Assembly: GCF_028682475.1 (NCBI RefSeq)
Contig: NZ_JANHLE010000029.1
Span: 1-64,000, forward strand
Direction of reading: 5' to 3'
DNA length: 64,000 nucleotides
Origin: Pseudomonas putida
GTDB taxonomy: Bacteria; Pseudomonadota; Gammaproteobacteria; Pseudomonadales; Pseudomonadaceae
In this document: positions 43,081 to 53,200 of the stretch, one piece after another
Layout of the letters: every line of letters starts with the position of its first letter
How positions within the stretch are numbered: the stretch's first letter is position 1
Translations under genes and position numbers: made by a program
The notes under the pieces: generated by a model
Told to the model about the DNA's origin: nothing
Databases searched by the model: none
Seen by the model: the letters and a program-made list of their open reading frames with translations, nothing else

Positions 43081-43108
43081 ATAGTAGCCAGCCACCCGAG
43101 CCTGTCAC
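43081..43108 (-). promoter_or_regulatory. Predicted promoter of the ADPS-like operon
   Basis: Read leftward, GTGACA (43108-43103) and TACTAT (43086-43081) are 16 bases apart, with a leader of about 40 bases before the ATG at 43034. The overlapping repeat GTGACCGTGACA just upstream might be part of an AraC-type site. Prediction by eye. Confidence 0.35.
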
Positions 43109-43246
43109 GGTCACATCCGGCCAGCTCGAGTAGCCGATTGAGCCAACCCGCACGCGGCTGCCGCCATTTACTTTAGCGGTGGTTTCAAATTACCTTTCAG
43201 GCTGTTTACCTGCGCCTGTCCTGCCTCGATCAAAAGGAACACGATC

Positions 43247-44302
43247 ATGCAATCCCTCGGCTACAGCTCGGTTCCGCCGCTGCTCAAGTACGTGCGTCAT
43301 GCCGAACAACTGGGCATGGCCATTGAACCGGCATTAGCGGTAGCCGGATTGCACGCCCAACAGCTGAGCGACAACAGCCTGCGGGTGCCGGGCGAAGCCC
43401 ATGAGCGCCTGCTCGACTACTTTTGCGAGCATTCCGGCGATCCGTTGTTCGGCCTCAACTCGGCGCGATTCGTGCTGCCCAACTCCTGGAACGTGCTGGG
43501 CTACATCACCATGAACTGCGCCACCCTGGGCGACGCGATGAATCGCATCATGCCGTTCGAGAAGCTGGTGGGTGACATGGGCGTCAGCCGTGCCGAAGCG
43601 CAGGGCGAGCACGTGCACCTGATCTGGACCTGCCGCCACCAACGCCCACGCATCCGCCGCCACCTGGTGGAAAACGTCCTTGGCTCCTGGCTGCAATATG
43701 CCCGTTGGATCGCCGACACCCATCTGGCACCTGCTGCCGTGTGGCTCGAACACCCTCAGCCGGCGGACACCGAACGTGCCCAGTACGAACAGTTCTTCGA
43801 CTGTCCGGTGCTGTTCGACCAGCCCTACTCGGCGCTCATCGTCCCGCTGCCCTACCTGCAACTGCCCTTGCGCCAGGCCGATGCGCAGTTGCTGCGCACG
43901 CTGGAAGATCACGCCCAGGGCTTGATGGCCACCCTGGAAGACGCGTCACTGGAGCAACGGGTGAAGAGCATCCTGCGCCAGTTGCTCAAGGAAGGGCTGC
44001 CACGCAAGGAACAGGTGGCCGAGCAGTTCGCCGTCTCCGTGCGCACCCTGCAACGCCAGCTGCACCAGGCCAACACCTCCTACCAGCAAATCCTCGATGA
44101 CCTGCGCCAGGAACTGGCGGAGCACTACCTGCTGCACAGCACCTTGCCGATCCAGGACATCGCCCAGTACCTGGGCTTTACCGAACCGCGTTCGTTCCAC
44201 CGGACCTTCAAAAGCCGGCGCGGGATGCCACCGGGCGAGTTTCGCCAGACTTACCGGGAGTCGACGAACGAATCGGACCTGTTGAAAGTGAAACAGGGGT
44301 AA
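43247..44302 (+). CDS. AraC-family regulator divergent from the ADPS-like operon
   Basis: The 351-residue regulator has an N-terminal domain of the type found in OruR-like AraC proteins (SVPPLLKYVRHAEQLGM, then LPNSWNVLGYITMNCATLGDA) and a C-terminal double helix-turn-helix (EQFAVSVRTLQRQLHQANTSY and DIAQYLGFTEPRSFHRTFK). The 212-base spacer to the divergent ADPS-like gene is the classic place for its operator, so it probably switches on that operon in response to a pathway metabolite. A Shine-Dalgarno AAAAGGAAC precedes the ATG. The effector is unknown. Confidence 0.87.
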   Translation: MQSLGYSSVPPLLKYVRHAEQLGMAIEPALAVAGLHAQQLSDNSLRVPGEAHERLLDYFCEHSGDPLFGLNSARFVLPNSWNVLGYITMNCATLGDAMNRIMPFEKLVGDMGVSRAEAQGEHVHLIWTCRHQRPRIRRHLVENVLGSWLQYARWIADTHLAPAAVWLEHPQPADTERAQYEQFFDCPVLFDQPYSALIVPLPYLQLPLRQADAQLLRTLEDHAQGLMATLEDASLEQRVKSILRQLLKEGLPRKEQVAEQFAVSVRTLQRQLHQANTSYQQILDDLRQELAEHYLLHSTLPIQDIAQYLGFTEPRSFHRTFKSRRGMPPGEFRQTYRESTNESDLLKVKQG

Positions 44303-44402
44303 ACCCGCATCCACGTCAAACCTTGACAGCGTGCCCCAGCTGCTAAGCTTGCGATCAGTGGCCAAAGCGTGGCACCTGGAGCAGGCGAAAGGAGAAGCGG
44401 GT

Positions 44403-45503
44403 ATGAGTGGAATCACCACCGACGACAAACATCGCCTTGCCCTGATTGACGCACTACGGTGTTTCGCAGCCTTCTGGGTGGTTCTGTTTCACTTGTCCGA
44501 GGGCAACCACATCCCCACCCTGCTTGCCGCCATTCCGGGCTGGGTGAAGGTTGCAGTCTTCGATGCCGGCCATTTGGGCGTACCGATATTTTTCGTTCTG
44601 AGCGGCATCGTCATGGCGACGACCACCGCTCGCGTGCCAATGAGCACGGTGAACGCCGCAAACTTTGTCGCCCGCCGCCTGGTCCGTCTGGCCCCGCCCT
44701 ACTATGCCGCCGTTGCCCTGGGCTTGCTGGTGATTGCCACCAAACACCTGCTTGGGCAAAGCACGATCAACATTCCCAGTGCCACTGACGTTCTCGGCCA
44801 CCTGGCGTTTCTTCAAGGCGTGCTTGGCATCGAAAACATCATTTCGGTGTTCTGGACACTGTGTATCGAGGTGCAGTTTTACATCGCCTTTGCCCTGTTG
44901 ATCTGGCTGGCCGATCACCTCAGCGGCGGCGAAGCGTTCAAAAGCCGCAACATTCCGATCTGGATCAGCGCAGCATTAGCGCTGCTGTGGCCCACCGGGC
45001 TGATTCAGTCGATAGGTTGGCAAGGCGGTTTCATCGGGTTCTGGTTCAGCTTCATGGCCGGCGTGCTGTGCGCGCAAACCCTTTCCGGCACCAGGCAAAG
45101 TCGCTATATCGCCATTGGCTACTGCACATTGGTGCTGCTGATCGGCGTTATCAGCAATAACTCGTTTACCCTTGCAGCCGGGCTGACAGGCCTCGGGTTT
45201 TGCTTGCTAGTCAATCGTTCCGCCTCGCTGGGTTTTCTGTCCAGCTACCCGGTGCAGAAGATTGGCTTGATTTCCTACAGCCTGTACCTGTTCCATTCAC
45301 CGGTGACGGGCTCTTTCATGCGCGTATACCGGCACTTCATGCCGACCGGCATTGCCTCGGACCTACTGGCGACGGTGCTGATCATTACGATCTGTATCGC
45401 ATCCGCAGCCATCGCCTATGTGCTGTTCGAACGCCCCGCCATCGCCTGGAGCCGGCGGATCAAGTTCAAACGTACCAATGCCGTGGTTTTCACCCGGACA
45501 TGA
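44403..45503 (+). CDS. Acyltransferase-3 family membrane protein
   Basis: The 366-residue protein has about ten membrane helices and the acyltransferase-3 motifs: LIDALRCFAAFWVVLFHLS with the conserved His, LGVPIFFVLSGIVMATT, and FVARRLVRLAPPYYAAV. Such proteins move acetyl or acyl groups onto surface sugars such as O-antigen, exopolysaccharide or periplasmic glucans. The ATG at 44403 has AGGAG upstream; a longer reading from 44331 lacks one. It is 100 bases after the AraC gene and may be independent of the lipid cluster. Confidence 0.85.
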   Translation: MSGITTDDKHRLALIDALRCFAAFWVVLFHLSEGNHIPTLLAAIPGWVKVAVFDAGHLGVPIFFVLSGIVMATTTARVPMSTVNAANFVARRLVRLAPPYYAAVALGLLVIATKHLLGQSTINIPSATDVLGHLAFLQGVLGIENIISVFWTLCIEVQFYIAFALLIWLADHLSGGEAFKSRNIPIWISAALALLWPTGLIQSIGWQGGFIGFWFSFMAGVLCAQTLSGTRQSRYIAIGYCTLVLLIGVISNNSFTLAAGLTGLGFCLLVNRSASLGFLSSYPVQKIGLISYSLYLFHSPVTGSFMRVYRHFMPTGIASDLLATVLIITICIASAAIAYVLFERPAIAWSRRIKFKRTNAVVFTRT

Positions 45504-45540
45504 GTCAATCGGCAATCAAAAGCCCCTGACCCTCTTGGCG

Positions 45541-45918
45541 CTACGGCGTGGTAAGGGTAATCAGGTATTGACCGCTAGTAACCGGCCTGCCCAGCTTATC
45601 GACCAGCGCGTACTGCTGATCGTAGTAGCGGCCCTGGTCTCCACTGTCAGCGACCAGCTTGACCTGCACCGCTGTATTGTCCAGGGCACTGAGCGAAGCC
45701 TGTGGCTTTATCTGACGCAGGTGAATACCTGTCCCCCGCGCCAGTGTGGGGCAACCCTCCATTCGCCACCCACTCGATTCGAAGGATGTCGAGCAGGACG
45801 ACTCGACGATACTGCCGGTAAACCTGATCTCACCCTGCGCCACGGGGGGCGCCGCCTGACTCACGGCGCCAAGGCTGAAGAGTATGGCGGCACTGGCTAT
45901 CTGTAGCTTTCCGTTCAT
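45541..45918 (-). CDS. Small type-1-fimbrial-like secreted protein
   Basis: The 125-residue protein has a signal peptide (LQIASAAILFSLGAVSQA), then a short pilin-like domain: GEIRFTGSIVESSCSTSF, with one paired cysteine here and the other in the WRMEGCPTL segment, and a C-terminal QYLITLTTP. This is the start and disulfide pattern of type-1 fimbrial subunits but shorter than a full pilin (about 160 residues) and without the usual penultimate tyrosine strand. It is divergent from the sensor-kinase gene and shares its 208-base regulatory gap. It may be a minor or modified subunit of the fimbriae encoded at 54-60 kb. Confidence 0.65.
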   Translation of the reverse strand: MNGKLQIASAAILFSLGAVSQAAPPVAQGEIRFTGSIVESSCSTSFESSGWRMEGCPTLARGTGIHLRQIKPQASLSALDNTAVQVKLVADSGDQGRYYDQQYALVDKLGRPVTSGQYLITLTTP

Positions 45919-46077
45919 GCTGAAACGCCTCAAAAAACCCTGCCTTGAGTATCGACACGCGAGGAAGAAGTTTCAGGGCGGCCTGATAGCCAATGACGCG
46001 CAATGCCAAGTGCGTCGCAGAATGAAGAATTTAGCTGCACGCTCGCCAGGATCTGCTAGCGCTCCTCGACAAGCGAT

Positions 46078-46099
46078 TAAGGATCGTCTGATACCCGAT
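46078..46099 (+). promoter_or_regulatory. 22-bp element upstream of the first sensor-kinase gene
   Basis: This 22-base stretch matches a stretch 75 bases upstream of the pilin gene in 19 of 22 positions; the shared core is ATTAAGnATCGTCTGAT. It starts 49 bases upstream of the kinase ATG. Two occurrences in front of genes of one regulatory/fimbrial system suggest a binding site of the local response regulator, which is an inference. Confidence 0.5.
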
Positions 46100-46126
46100 C
46101 GCAAAGGCGCCGCATAAAGTCGGCGC

Positions 46127-48949
46127 ATGCGATTAAAACGTTATCTGCTGCATATCAACCCTTTATTGTCCAACCCCGAGGCAGCCCGGCGGTTGCTGCG
46201 GCTGTTCGCCATCGTTTTGTCGATCGGTATCTTGAGTGGCGTCTACAACTTTCTGCTGTTCACGTTCAACAACGACATCTCCCAACGTCGCGGCTACATG
46301 AGCAGTGCGATTGCCGAAGCGCATGCATTCTTCACCAACCGCGAAGCCTTGCTGGAAAGCCTGAGCCTGTCAGCCGTGCGCAAGGAGCAACAGGCCAAGC
46401 CCTTGGTCTACCTGCCTTCGAGCGAAGAAGTCCACCTGCAGCTGGGTAGCAGCCCGAATAACCAGTGGAGTATCTGGCTGACCCAGCGCATGCGCAGCTA
46501 CATGCAAGAAAAGCAGGTCAGCCTGTTATACGTCGGTACCGGTACGCAGGCCCAGGTCAGGCGGCTCTTTAACGCGACAGCTCAGGTGCCCGAACTCTCT
46601 GCAGCCATGCTTGAACAACTGCATGTACTCAAGAACCGTGCAGCCGCGCCACTGAGCGAGTTGTGGTTGACCGACCACAGTGAGCAACGCTCGCACCTGT
46701 ACATCTTCATTCGCCTGGACGAACGCGCCCCCGAGTCAGGCTGGCTGGGCCTGGAAATGGATACGCGCGAGGTGTCCAGAGCCTTGAGTGATCAGAGCGC
46801 CGGCGCATTCATGATGCTCAATGCCGACGGCATGCAGGTGTTCAGCAACAATCCGCAGGAGAGGCTGAGCCAGACACTGCTCAGCCCACAGGGTGAAAAC
46901 TTCTTTGGCTTTATCGGCAACGGCTTGTTGCCCGATCACCTGGTGATCCGCAAACACCTGAAATCTTCGGACTGGCAACTGGTGTATTCGATCGACCTGC
47001 TGGCGGTGTTGGGCGGTTTGTGGAAGCAACTGCTCGGCTCACTGCTGTTCTGCCTGTTCAGCATCACCCTGATCGTGCTGTTGATGCGCCGTTTCGAACA
47101 GCGCCTGATTGCCCCGGCAGTCCACCGTATTGAGGCCTTGATAGAAAGCGAAGCGTTCAGCCGTGACGTCATCGAGACCGCCCCGGTTGCGTTGTGCGTT
47201 CTGCGTCGCAGTGACGGCAAGGTGGTACTGGAAAACCATCTAGCCCAACAATGGCTTGGCGCAGGCCTTGAGCGTGATGAGCTGTGTGCCGGCTGGATCC
47301 GCAACGCCTTCGACTCGGTCGACGCCGACTGCAGCGATTACGTTGAGACGGCCGATGGTCGCCATCTGTACCTGAGCAGCGTCCCTACCCGCTACAAAGG
47401 CGAAGACGTATTGTTCTGTGCCTTCAGCGACATCAGCGCGCGCAAGCAAGTGGAAGCTGCGCTGGAAGACGCGCGGCAATCAGCCGATGCAGCCAACGAG
47501 GCCAAGACCCTGTTCCTGGCCACCATGAGCCACGAAATTCGCACCCCTCTCTATGGTGTCCTGGGCACCCTCGAGCTGCTGTCACGTACCCGCCTCGACG
47601 CCCAGCAGAAAGACTACCTGCATGCCATCGAAGGCTCTTCGGCAACGCTCCTGCAACTGATCTGCGACGTCCTGGACGTATCGAAGATCGAGGCTGGCCA
47701 GTTGGTGCTGGAGGTGAGTGAATTCTCACCACTGGAGTTGGTGCACGAAGTCGTCCAGAGCTATAGCGCCGCTGCCACCAGCAAGGGCCTGCAACTCTAT
47801 GCCTGTCTCGACCCTCACCTGCCTGAACGATTGATCGGCGATGTCTCGCGGATCCGCCAGATCCTCAACAACCTGCTGAGCAATGCGGTGAAGTTCACCG
47901 ATTGCGGGCGAGTGGTGCTCAGGGTCCGCTTGCTGCATCGCGAAGGCGAACGCTCAGGGCTGCTGTGGCAAGTGTCGGATACCGGCAAAGGCATTGCCGA
48001 GGAGGATCAACCGTACATTTTCGACCCCTTCTACCAGACCGAAGGCAATACCCATGTCATCGCCGGGACCGGATTGGGTCTGCCCATCTGCCAACGTCTG
48101 ACGCAATTGATGAATGGTCATATGCGCATGGTCAGTGAACCTGGCCTGGGCAGCAGCTTCACCTTGACGCTGCCGCTGGAAGTGGCCTGCGATACAGGTG
48201 ACACCACCGTACCGCACAGCTTGCTGGCCGAAGTCATCTACGTTGTTTCACCGATACGCGAACTGGCAGAGGCCATCGCCGGCTGGCTGCGGCGCTGGGG
48301 TGCCCGAGCGCAGATCGGTTGCCCTGCCGAGACCTGCGCACCCCGTACTCAGGTATTGCTCGAGCTGCACCCAGGCAGCGTCGAGCAACCCCTGCTGCCG
48401 GACTGGCCAGGACCACGGATCCTGATCAGCAGCAATGGTTGCAGCGAGCCCCGGCACGAAGACGGAATCTGGTACGTCAATCTCAACCACCTGAACGCCA
48501 TTCACCAGGCCGTCAGCCAGGCCCAAGGGCTGAGGGTTACCACAGGCGATGAGCACACAAAGCTGCAGGAGATGCGACGGCTTGACCTGCACGTACTGGT
48601 CGCTGAAGACAACATCATCAACCAACTGATTCTCAGGGATCAGCTTGAAGAGCTCGGTTGTACCGTCGTGCTGGCCAGCGATGGTGATGAAGCCTTGCAG
48701 CACTGGGAGCCTGGCCAGTTCGACATGATCCTGAGCGATGTGAACATGCCCCGCATGAATGGTTATGCGCTAACCAGAGAACTGCGTCGGCAAGGGTGCT
48801 CGGTGCCAATTATTGGCGCGACGGCCAATGCCATGCGCGGCGAAGAAGATCTGTGCATGGCCGCTGGCATGAACGGCTGCCTGGTCAAACCTTTTACGTT
48901 GCAAACCCTGCTCAACTGCCTGGCGCCTTATCAAAGGAAGCACCCGTGA
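46127..48949 (+). CDS. Hybrid sensor histidine kinase (Roc/Bvg type), without an HPt domain
   Basis: The 940-residue inner-membrane kinase has an N-terminal helix (FAIVLSIGILSGVYNFLLF, about 27-45), a periplasmic sensor domain, a second helix (LGSLLFCLFSITLIVLL), a PAS-like segment, then the dimerisation/phosphoacceptor region with H469 in ATMSHEIRTPLYG, an HATPase domain (NLLSNAVKFTD; GTGLGLPIC) and a receiver domain with D871 in LSDVNMPRMNG. No HPt domain follows. It resembles RocS of P. aeruginosa and BvgS of Bordetella. Its last codons overlap the start of the REC-EAL gene (GTGA), so the two are translated together. Promoter element upstream shared with the pilin gene. Confidence 0.85.
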   Translation: MRLKRYLLHINPLLSNPEAARRLLRLFAIVLSIGILSGVYNFLLFTFNNDISQRRGYMSSAIAEAHAFFTNREALLESLSLSAVRKEQQAKPLVYLPSSEEVHLQLGSSPNNQWSIWLTQRMRSYMQEKQVSLLYVGTGTQAQVRRLFNATAQVPELSAAMLEQLHVLKNRAAAPLSELWLTDHSEQRSHLYIFIRLDERAPESGWLGLEMDTREVSRALSDQSAGAFMMLNADGMQVFSNNPQERLSQTLLSPQGENFFGFIGNGLLPDHLVIRKHLKSSDWQLVYSIDLLAVLGGLWKQLLGSLLFCLFSITLIVLLMRRFEQRLIAPAVHRIEALIESEAFSRDVIETAPVALCVLRRSDGKVVLENHLAQQWLGAGLERDELCAGWIRNAFDSVDADCSDYVETADGRHLYLSSVPTRYKGEDVLFCAFSDISARKQVEAALEDARQSADAANEAKTLFLATMSHEIRTPLYGVLGTLELLSRTRLDAQQKDYLHAIEGSSATLLQLICDVLDVSKIEAGQLVLEVSEFSPLELVHEVVQSYSAAATSKGLQLYACLDPHLPERLIGDVSRIRQILNNLLSNAVKFTDCGRVVLRVRLLHREGERSGLLWQVSDTGKGIAEEDQPYIFDPFYQTEGNTHVIAGTGLGLPICQRLTQLMNGHMRMVSEPGLGSSFTLTLPLEVACDTGDTTVPHSLLAEVIYVVSPIRELAEAIAGWLRRWGARAQIGCPAETCAPRTQVLLELHPGSVEQPLLPDWPGPRILISSNGCSEPRHEDGIWYVNLNHLNAIHQAVSQAQGLRVTTGDEHTKLQEMRRLDLHVLVAEDNIINQLILRDQLEELGCTVVLASDGDEALQHWEPGQFDMILSDVNMPRMNGYALTRELRRQGCSVPIIGATANAMRGEEDLCMAAGMNGCLVKPFTLQTLLNCLAPYQRKHP

Positions 48950-50142
48950 AGCCCTTTAACATTCTGATTGTCGAAGACCACCCATTCCAGCGGATGTACC
49001 TGCAGCACCTGTTAAGCGAACTGGGTGACTTCAATCTGGAATGCGCACGGGACGGCAACGAGGCGCTTGAGCGCCTGCAACAGCGTGACTTCGACTTTGT
49101 CCTGACCGACCTGTTGATGCCCGGCATGGACGGAGTGCAGTTCATCCAGCGTCTGGCCGGGCTGCGCTGCAAGCCCGATCTGGCGATCATGAGCGCCGCC
49201 TCCCGGCGTATGCTAATGGCAGCCAGCCTGGTCGCGAAAAACCTCGGTGTCGAGGTGATCGGATTGATCTCCAAGCCAGTCTCGCCTGGCGCTTTGCGTA
49301 GCGTGACCGAGCAACTGCGGCGCAAGCATCAGGTCGCTGCGCAAGCCGCTGCCGCCCCGGTCGCCGAGTTTGACCGCCAGACCGTATTGCAGGCCCTTAA
49401 CAACCGTGCTTTTCAGGCCTGGTTCCAGCCCAAGAAGTCGTTGCACAACGGTCGTATCGTCGCTGCCGAAGCCCTGGTGCGCTGGATGCATCCTGAACAG
49501 GGGGTGTTATTGCCCGGCTCGTTCCTGCCTGCGCTGAAAGCTTTTGGTTTGGAGGAGCGCTTGTTGTGGCTGATGCTCAAACAGGCCATGGACGCCCAGG
49601 CCCGCTGGCGCGAACAGGGCTATGACATTCCGGTGTCGATCAATTTACCCACCCACCTGCTCAACAGCCACGACCTGGCAGACCGCCTGCTGGAGTTTGT
49701 CCTCCATCATAAGGGGATCCCCGCAAAGCTCTGCTTCGAATTGATGGAGTGCTCCACTCCAGAAGACATCAGCAACTTCTACGCCGGGGCCTGTCGCTTG
49801 CGCATCAAGGGGTTCGGCCTGTCTCAGGATGATTTCGGCCAGGGTTACAGCTCTTACATGAACCTGGTGTCAGCGCCGTTCACTGAACTGAAGATAGACC
49901 GCGCACTGGTTCAGGGTTGCCATGAAAACGAAAACATGACCTCGGCCCTGACGAGTATTGTCGCCCTGGGCCGCAAGCTCGGCCTGATCGTGGTGGCCGA
50001 AGGCGTGGAAACCTCCCAGGAGCTTGCCCTTTTACGCAAGATCGACTGCGATCAAGCCCAGGGCTTCCTGATATCCCATGCGGTGTCGTCGGATCAGTTC
50101 CAGCAACTCTTGAACCTTGATGGGGCGGCAAGCCTTTATTGA
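48946..50142 (+). CDS. Response regulator with EAL domain (RocR-like)
   Basis: The 398-residue protein has a receiver domain (ILIVEDHPFQRMYLQHLL, phosphoacceptor D55 in LTDLLMPGMDG) joined to an EAL c-di-GMP phosphodiesterase domain. The EAL motif (E175-A-L), the SINLP Asn, the FELME Glu, the DDFG(Q)G aspartates, the KID lysine and EGVE are all present, so activity is likely. In P. aeruginosa RocR opposes the RocA regulator that activates cup fimbriae. The start is a GTG at 48946 preceded by AAAGGAAG, overlapping the kinase stop codon. Lying between two kinase genes, it probably takes phosphate from one of them. Confidence 0.87.
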   Translation: MKPFNILIVEDHPFQRMYLQHLLSELGDFNLECARDGNEALERLQQRDFDFVLTDLLMPGMDGVQFIQRLAGLRCKPDLAIMSAASRRMLMAASLVAKNLGVEVIGLISKPVSPGALRSVTEQLRRKHQVAAQAAAAPVAEFDRQTVLQALNNRAFQAWFQPKKSLHNGRIVAAEALVRWMHPEQGVLLPGSFLPALKAFGLEERLLWLMLKQAMDAQARWREQGYDIPVSINLPTHLLNSHDLADRLLEFVLHHKGIPAKLCFELMECSTPEDISNFYAGACRLRIKGFGLSQDDFGQGYSSYMNLVSAPFTELKIDRALVQGCHENENMTSALTSIVALGRKLGLIVVAEGVETSQELALLRKIDCDQAQGFLISHAVSSDQFQQLLNLDGAASLY

Positions 50143-50180
50143 TCCATCCCAGCAACCCTCGACCGCAATCAGGGGTAAAA

Positions 50181-50191
50181 TTCGTCAGATA
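50181..50191 (+). promoter_or_regulatory. Partial match to the 22-bp element, upstream of the second kinase
   Basis: TTCGTCAGATA at 50181-50191 shares TCGTC(T/A)GATA with the element at 46078. It lies in the 80-base gap before the second kinase ATG. Weak evidence; the flanks differ. Confidence 0.25.
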
Positions 50192-50222
50192 TCGATATTT
50201 TGCGGCTCTGCGGACACTGTTC

Positions 50223-53200
50223 ATGAACAACGACAACGCCCCACTGGAAAACCTCACCCGCAGTTCATTGCGCCTGAACACGGGGGTGATGATTCTGCTG
50301 GGACTGGCGTTGTTGCTGGTCGGCACCAGTTTCTGGTCGTTCCAGCGCCTGATCGAAGAGAACCATGACACCGTACGCTTTCATTTTGCCAGCTTGCTGG
50401 AGAACATCCAGGAGCAGGAAGCTTTTCTGCAAACGCTGATCGAGCAGAACCCATTGCTCAATGATGGCGGCCCTCGAGTGCATGCGCTTGCCCCTCTACC
50501 GAATGAGGGGCCGAATATTTATCAAGGGCAGGCGTTTTCGTTCTCGATGCCCTTCAGCGTCAAACTCGATAAGCACAAAGCTGTTGATCCCGCCCCCTCG
50601 AAGGTCCTTGAGCTAGGCGCTAACCTGGCCGACCTCTACAGCACATTCTGGGCCGCCTCCCCCTACCCGTCACCGCAAGTGTTTCTATTCGGTCCAAACG
50701 ACGCCTACGACATTACCGTACCCGCCGCCGGACGCGGGCGCGGCAAGGCGATGAAAAATTTCACCGAAGTGCTCAGCACCGTCCATGCTCGTATACCTTC
50801 AGACAGCCAGCCCCCACTGAACAACGGGATCGTTTGGCAAAGTTATGTCGAGACGCCCGACCGCTCGACACCCGCATGCGTACTGGCATATATCAGCCTC
50901 CAGCTCACACCTGATCAGCCGCACGAAAAGGGAGAAGAATCCCGTCTTACAGTGGCCTCACTGCTTGACCTGTCCCGGATAAATGACTTTGAACGCATCA
51001 TGGACTGGTTGGTGTATGACCGTTTCACATTGATTGCACCGACCGGGGAAGCACTGATTGGCATCGTGCGCCCCGAGTCGCCCTTGCACGAGGGCGTGAA
51101 CCTCAAGCCCGAAGGGCTGGTGTTCAAGCTGGTCAATCACCACGGTCCCGGCTGGGCAGCCATCTACACCATCAGTTACAAGAGTTTCTTCCGCTATGCA
51201 TTCTGGCCACTGACCAGTTTGCTGCTTTCGTTCCTGGCTATCATCGGTCTGGGCTGGCTGGCCAGCCGCTGGTACAAGAAACAGGTGGTCCTCCCTGCAC
51301 GCCAGGCGCACGAAAGCATCGCCGAGAGCGAGGCGTTCAGCCGCGTGGTGATCGACACCGCACCGACCGGATTGTGCGTGGTACGCCGCGCGGACCAGCA
51401 GATACTGGTGGAAAACCAGCGCGCCCAGCAATGGCGAGGCACCACCGCGCTAATCAAAACCCTGAATCAGCAACAAGACAACACTAATGTCGGGGAGCAC
51501 AACCTGGAGATCGACGGCCGTCACCTGCAGGTCGGCTTCGTCGCTACCCGTTATCAGGGCCAGGACGTACGGCTGTACGCCTTCAATGACGTTACCCGGC
51601 ATATCGAAGATGCCCAAGCACTGGAACAAGCACGGCGCGCCGCCGATGCCGCCAACGAAGCCAAAACCCTGTTCCTGGCTACCATGAGTCATGAAATCCG
51701 CACCCCGCTGTACGGGGTGCTGGGGACCCTGGAGCTGCTTGGCCTGACTTCTCTGGAACCACGCCAGCAAGCCTACCTGAACACCATCCAGCGCTCCTCC
51801 GCGACCCTGTTCCAATTGATCAGCGATGTGCTGGATGTCTCCAAGATCGAGTCCGGGCAGATGGCCATCGAGCCAGTCGAATTCTGCCTGCTGGACATGC
51901 TCGAAGACACTTTGCATACCTATGCAGCCTTTGCCGAGCACAAGGGTTTGCAGCTTTACGCCTGCACGGATGCCCAACTGCCCAACAAAGTGTTCGGCGA
52001 TCCCATGCGGATTCGCCAGATCCTCAATAACCTGTTGAGCAATGCCATCAAGTTCACCGACACCGGTCGGGTGGTGTTGCGTACCCGCGTGCTGGAGCAT
52101 GCGCAGGGTAAGGTCAGTCTCGAATGGCAGATCACCGATACCGGCATCGGTATCAGCGAAGCGCAGCAGGCCAAGCTGTTCGAGCTGTTCTATCAGGTCA
52201 AGGATGCGTCCAGTGAAGGCGGTGCGGGGTTAGGCTTGCCAATCTGCTGGTGGCTTAGTGAATTGATGGGCGGGCAGCTGAAAGTGGTCAGCGAGCCGGG
52301 GCTGGGCAGCAGCTTTTCCCTGAAGATGACCTTGTCGGTGATGCCCGGCGAACTGCCCGACTGCCCCGCCATCGAGCGCAATCCGACGCCAGTGTATGTG
52401 CGTGCCCCTCTACCGGAACTGGCGCAAAGTTATTGCGACTGGCTGCAGCGTCTAGGCCTAGCAGCGACCCCGACAGTCTCCCCACAAGCATCTGGCAACC
52501 CAGAGGCGCTGCTGGTCGAAGTGCTTGCCAACACCCCTGAATTGCCTTGGCACGGGCCACGGATCTACTGCATCAGCGGTGGACGTAACCCCGCCGAGCA
52601 CCTTGATGACCACTGGGAAGTCGACATGCACGACGTACGTGCGGTAGCTCAGGCCGTAGCGCTGGCCCGCCAAGGTGTTTCCAGGCAAGCCAGTGAAAAC
52701 TGCGCCGCGCAAAGCGTGGGCTTGCAATTGCATATCCTGGTAGCCGAAGACAACCCGATCAACCAGGCCATCCTCAAGGAGCAGCTCGAGGCACTGGGGT
52801 GCAGTGCCGTAGTCGTGAGCAACGGCGAACAGGCCTTGCACCTGTGGCAACCGGAGGTCTTCGACCTGGTGCTCACCGACGTCAACATGCCGGTCATGAA
52901 CGGCTATGAACTGACCAAGGCACTGCGTGCTCACGACAGCCAGTTGCCGATCATCGGTGTTACTGCCAATGCGATGCGCGAAGAAGGCTTACGTTGTATG
53001 GAAGTGGGTATGAATGCCTGGATCGTCAAACCCCTGAGCCTGCAATCCTTAAGGGCGCACCTGATCAAGCTGTGTGAACCCACGCTACACAGCGGGCCGC
53101 CACCTATCGACGGCGAAACCCTGAGCACGTCGCTCAGCGCAACGCCCAGTGACAGTATAAAACTGTCCCCGGCAATGCGACCGCTGTTCATCAGTACCAT

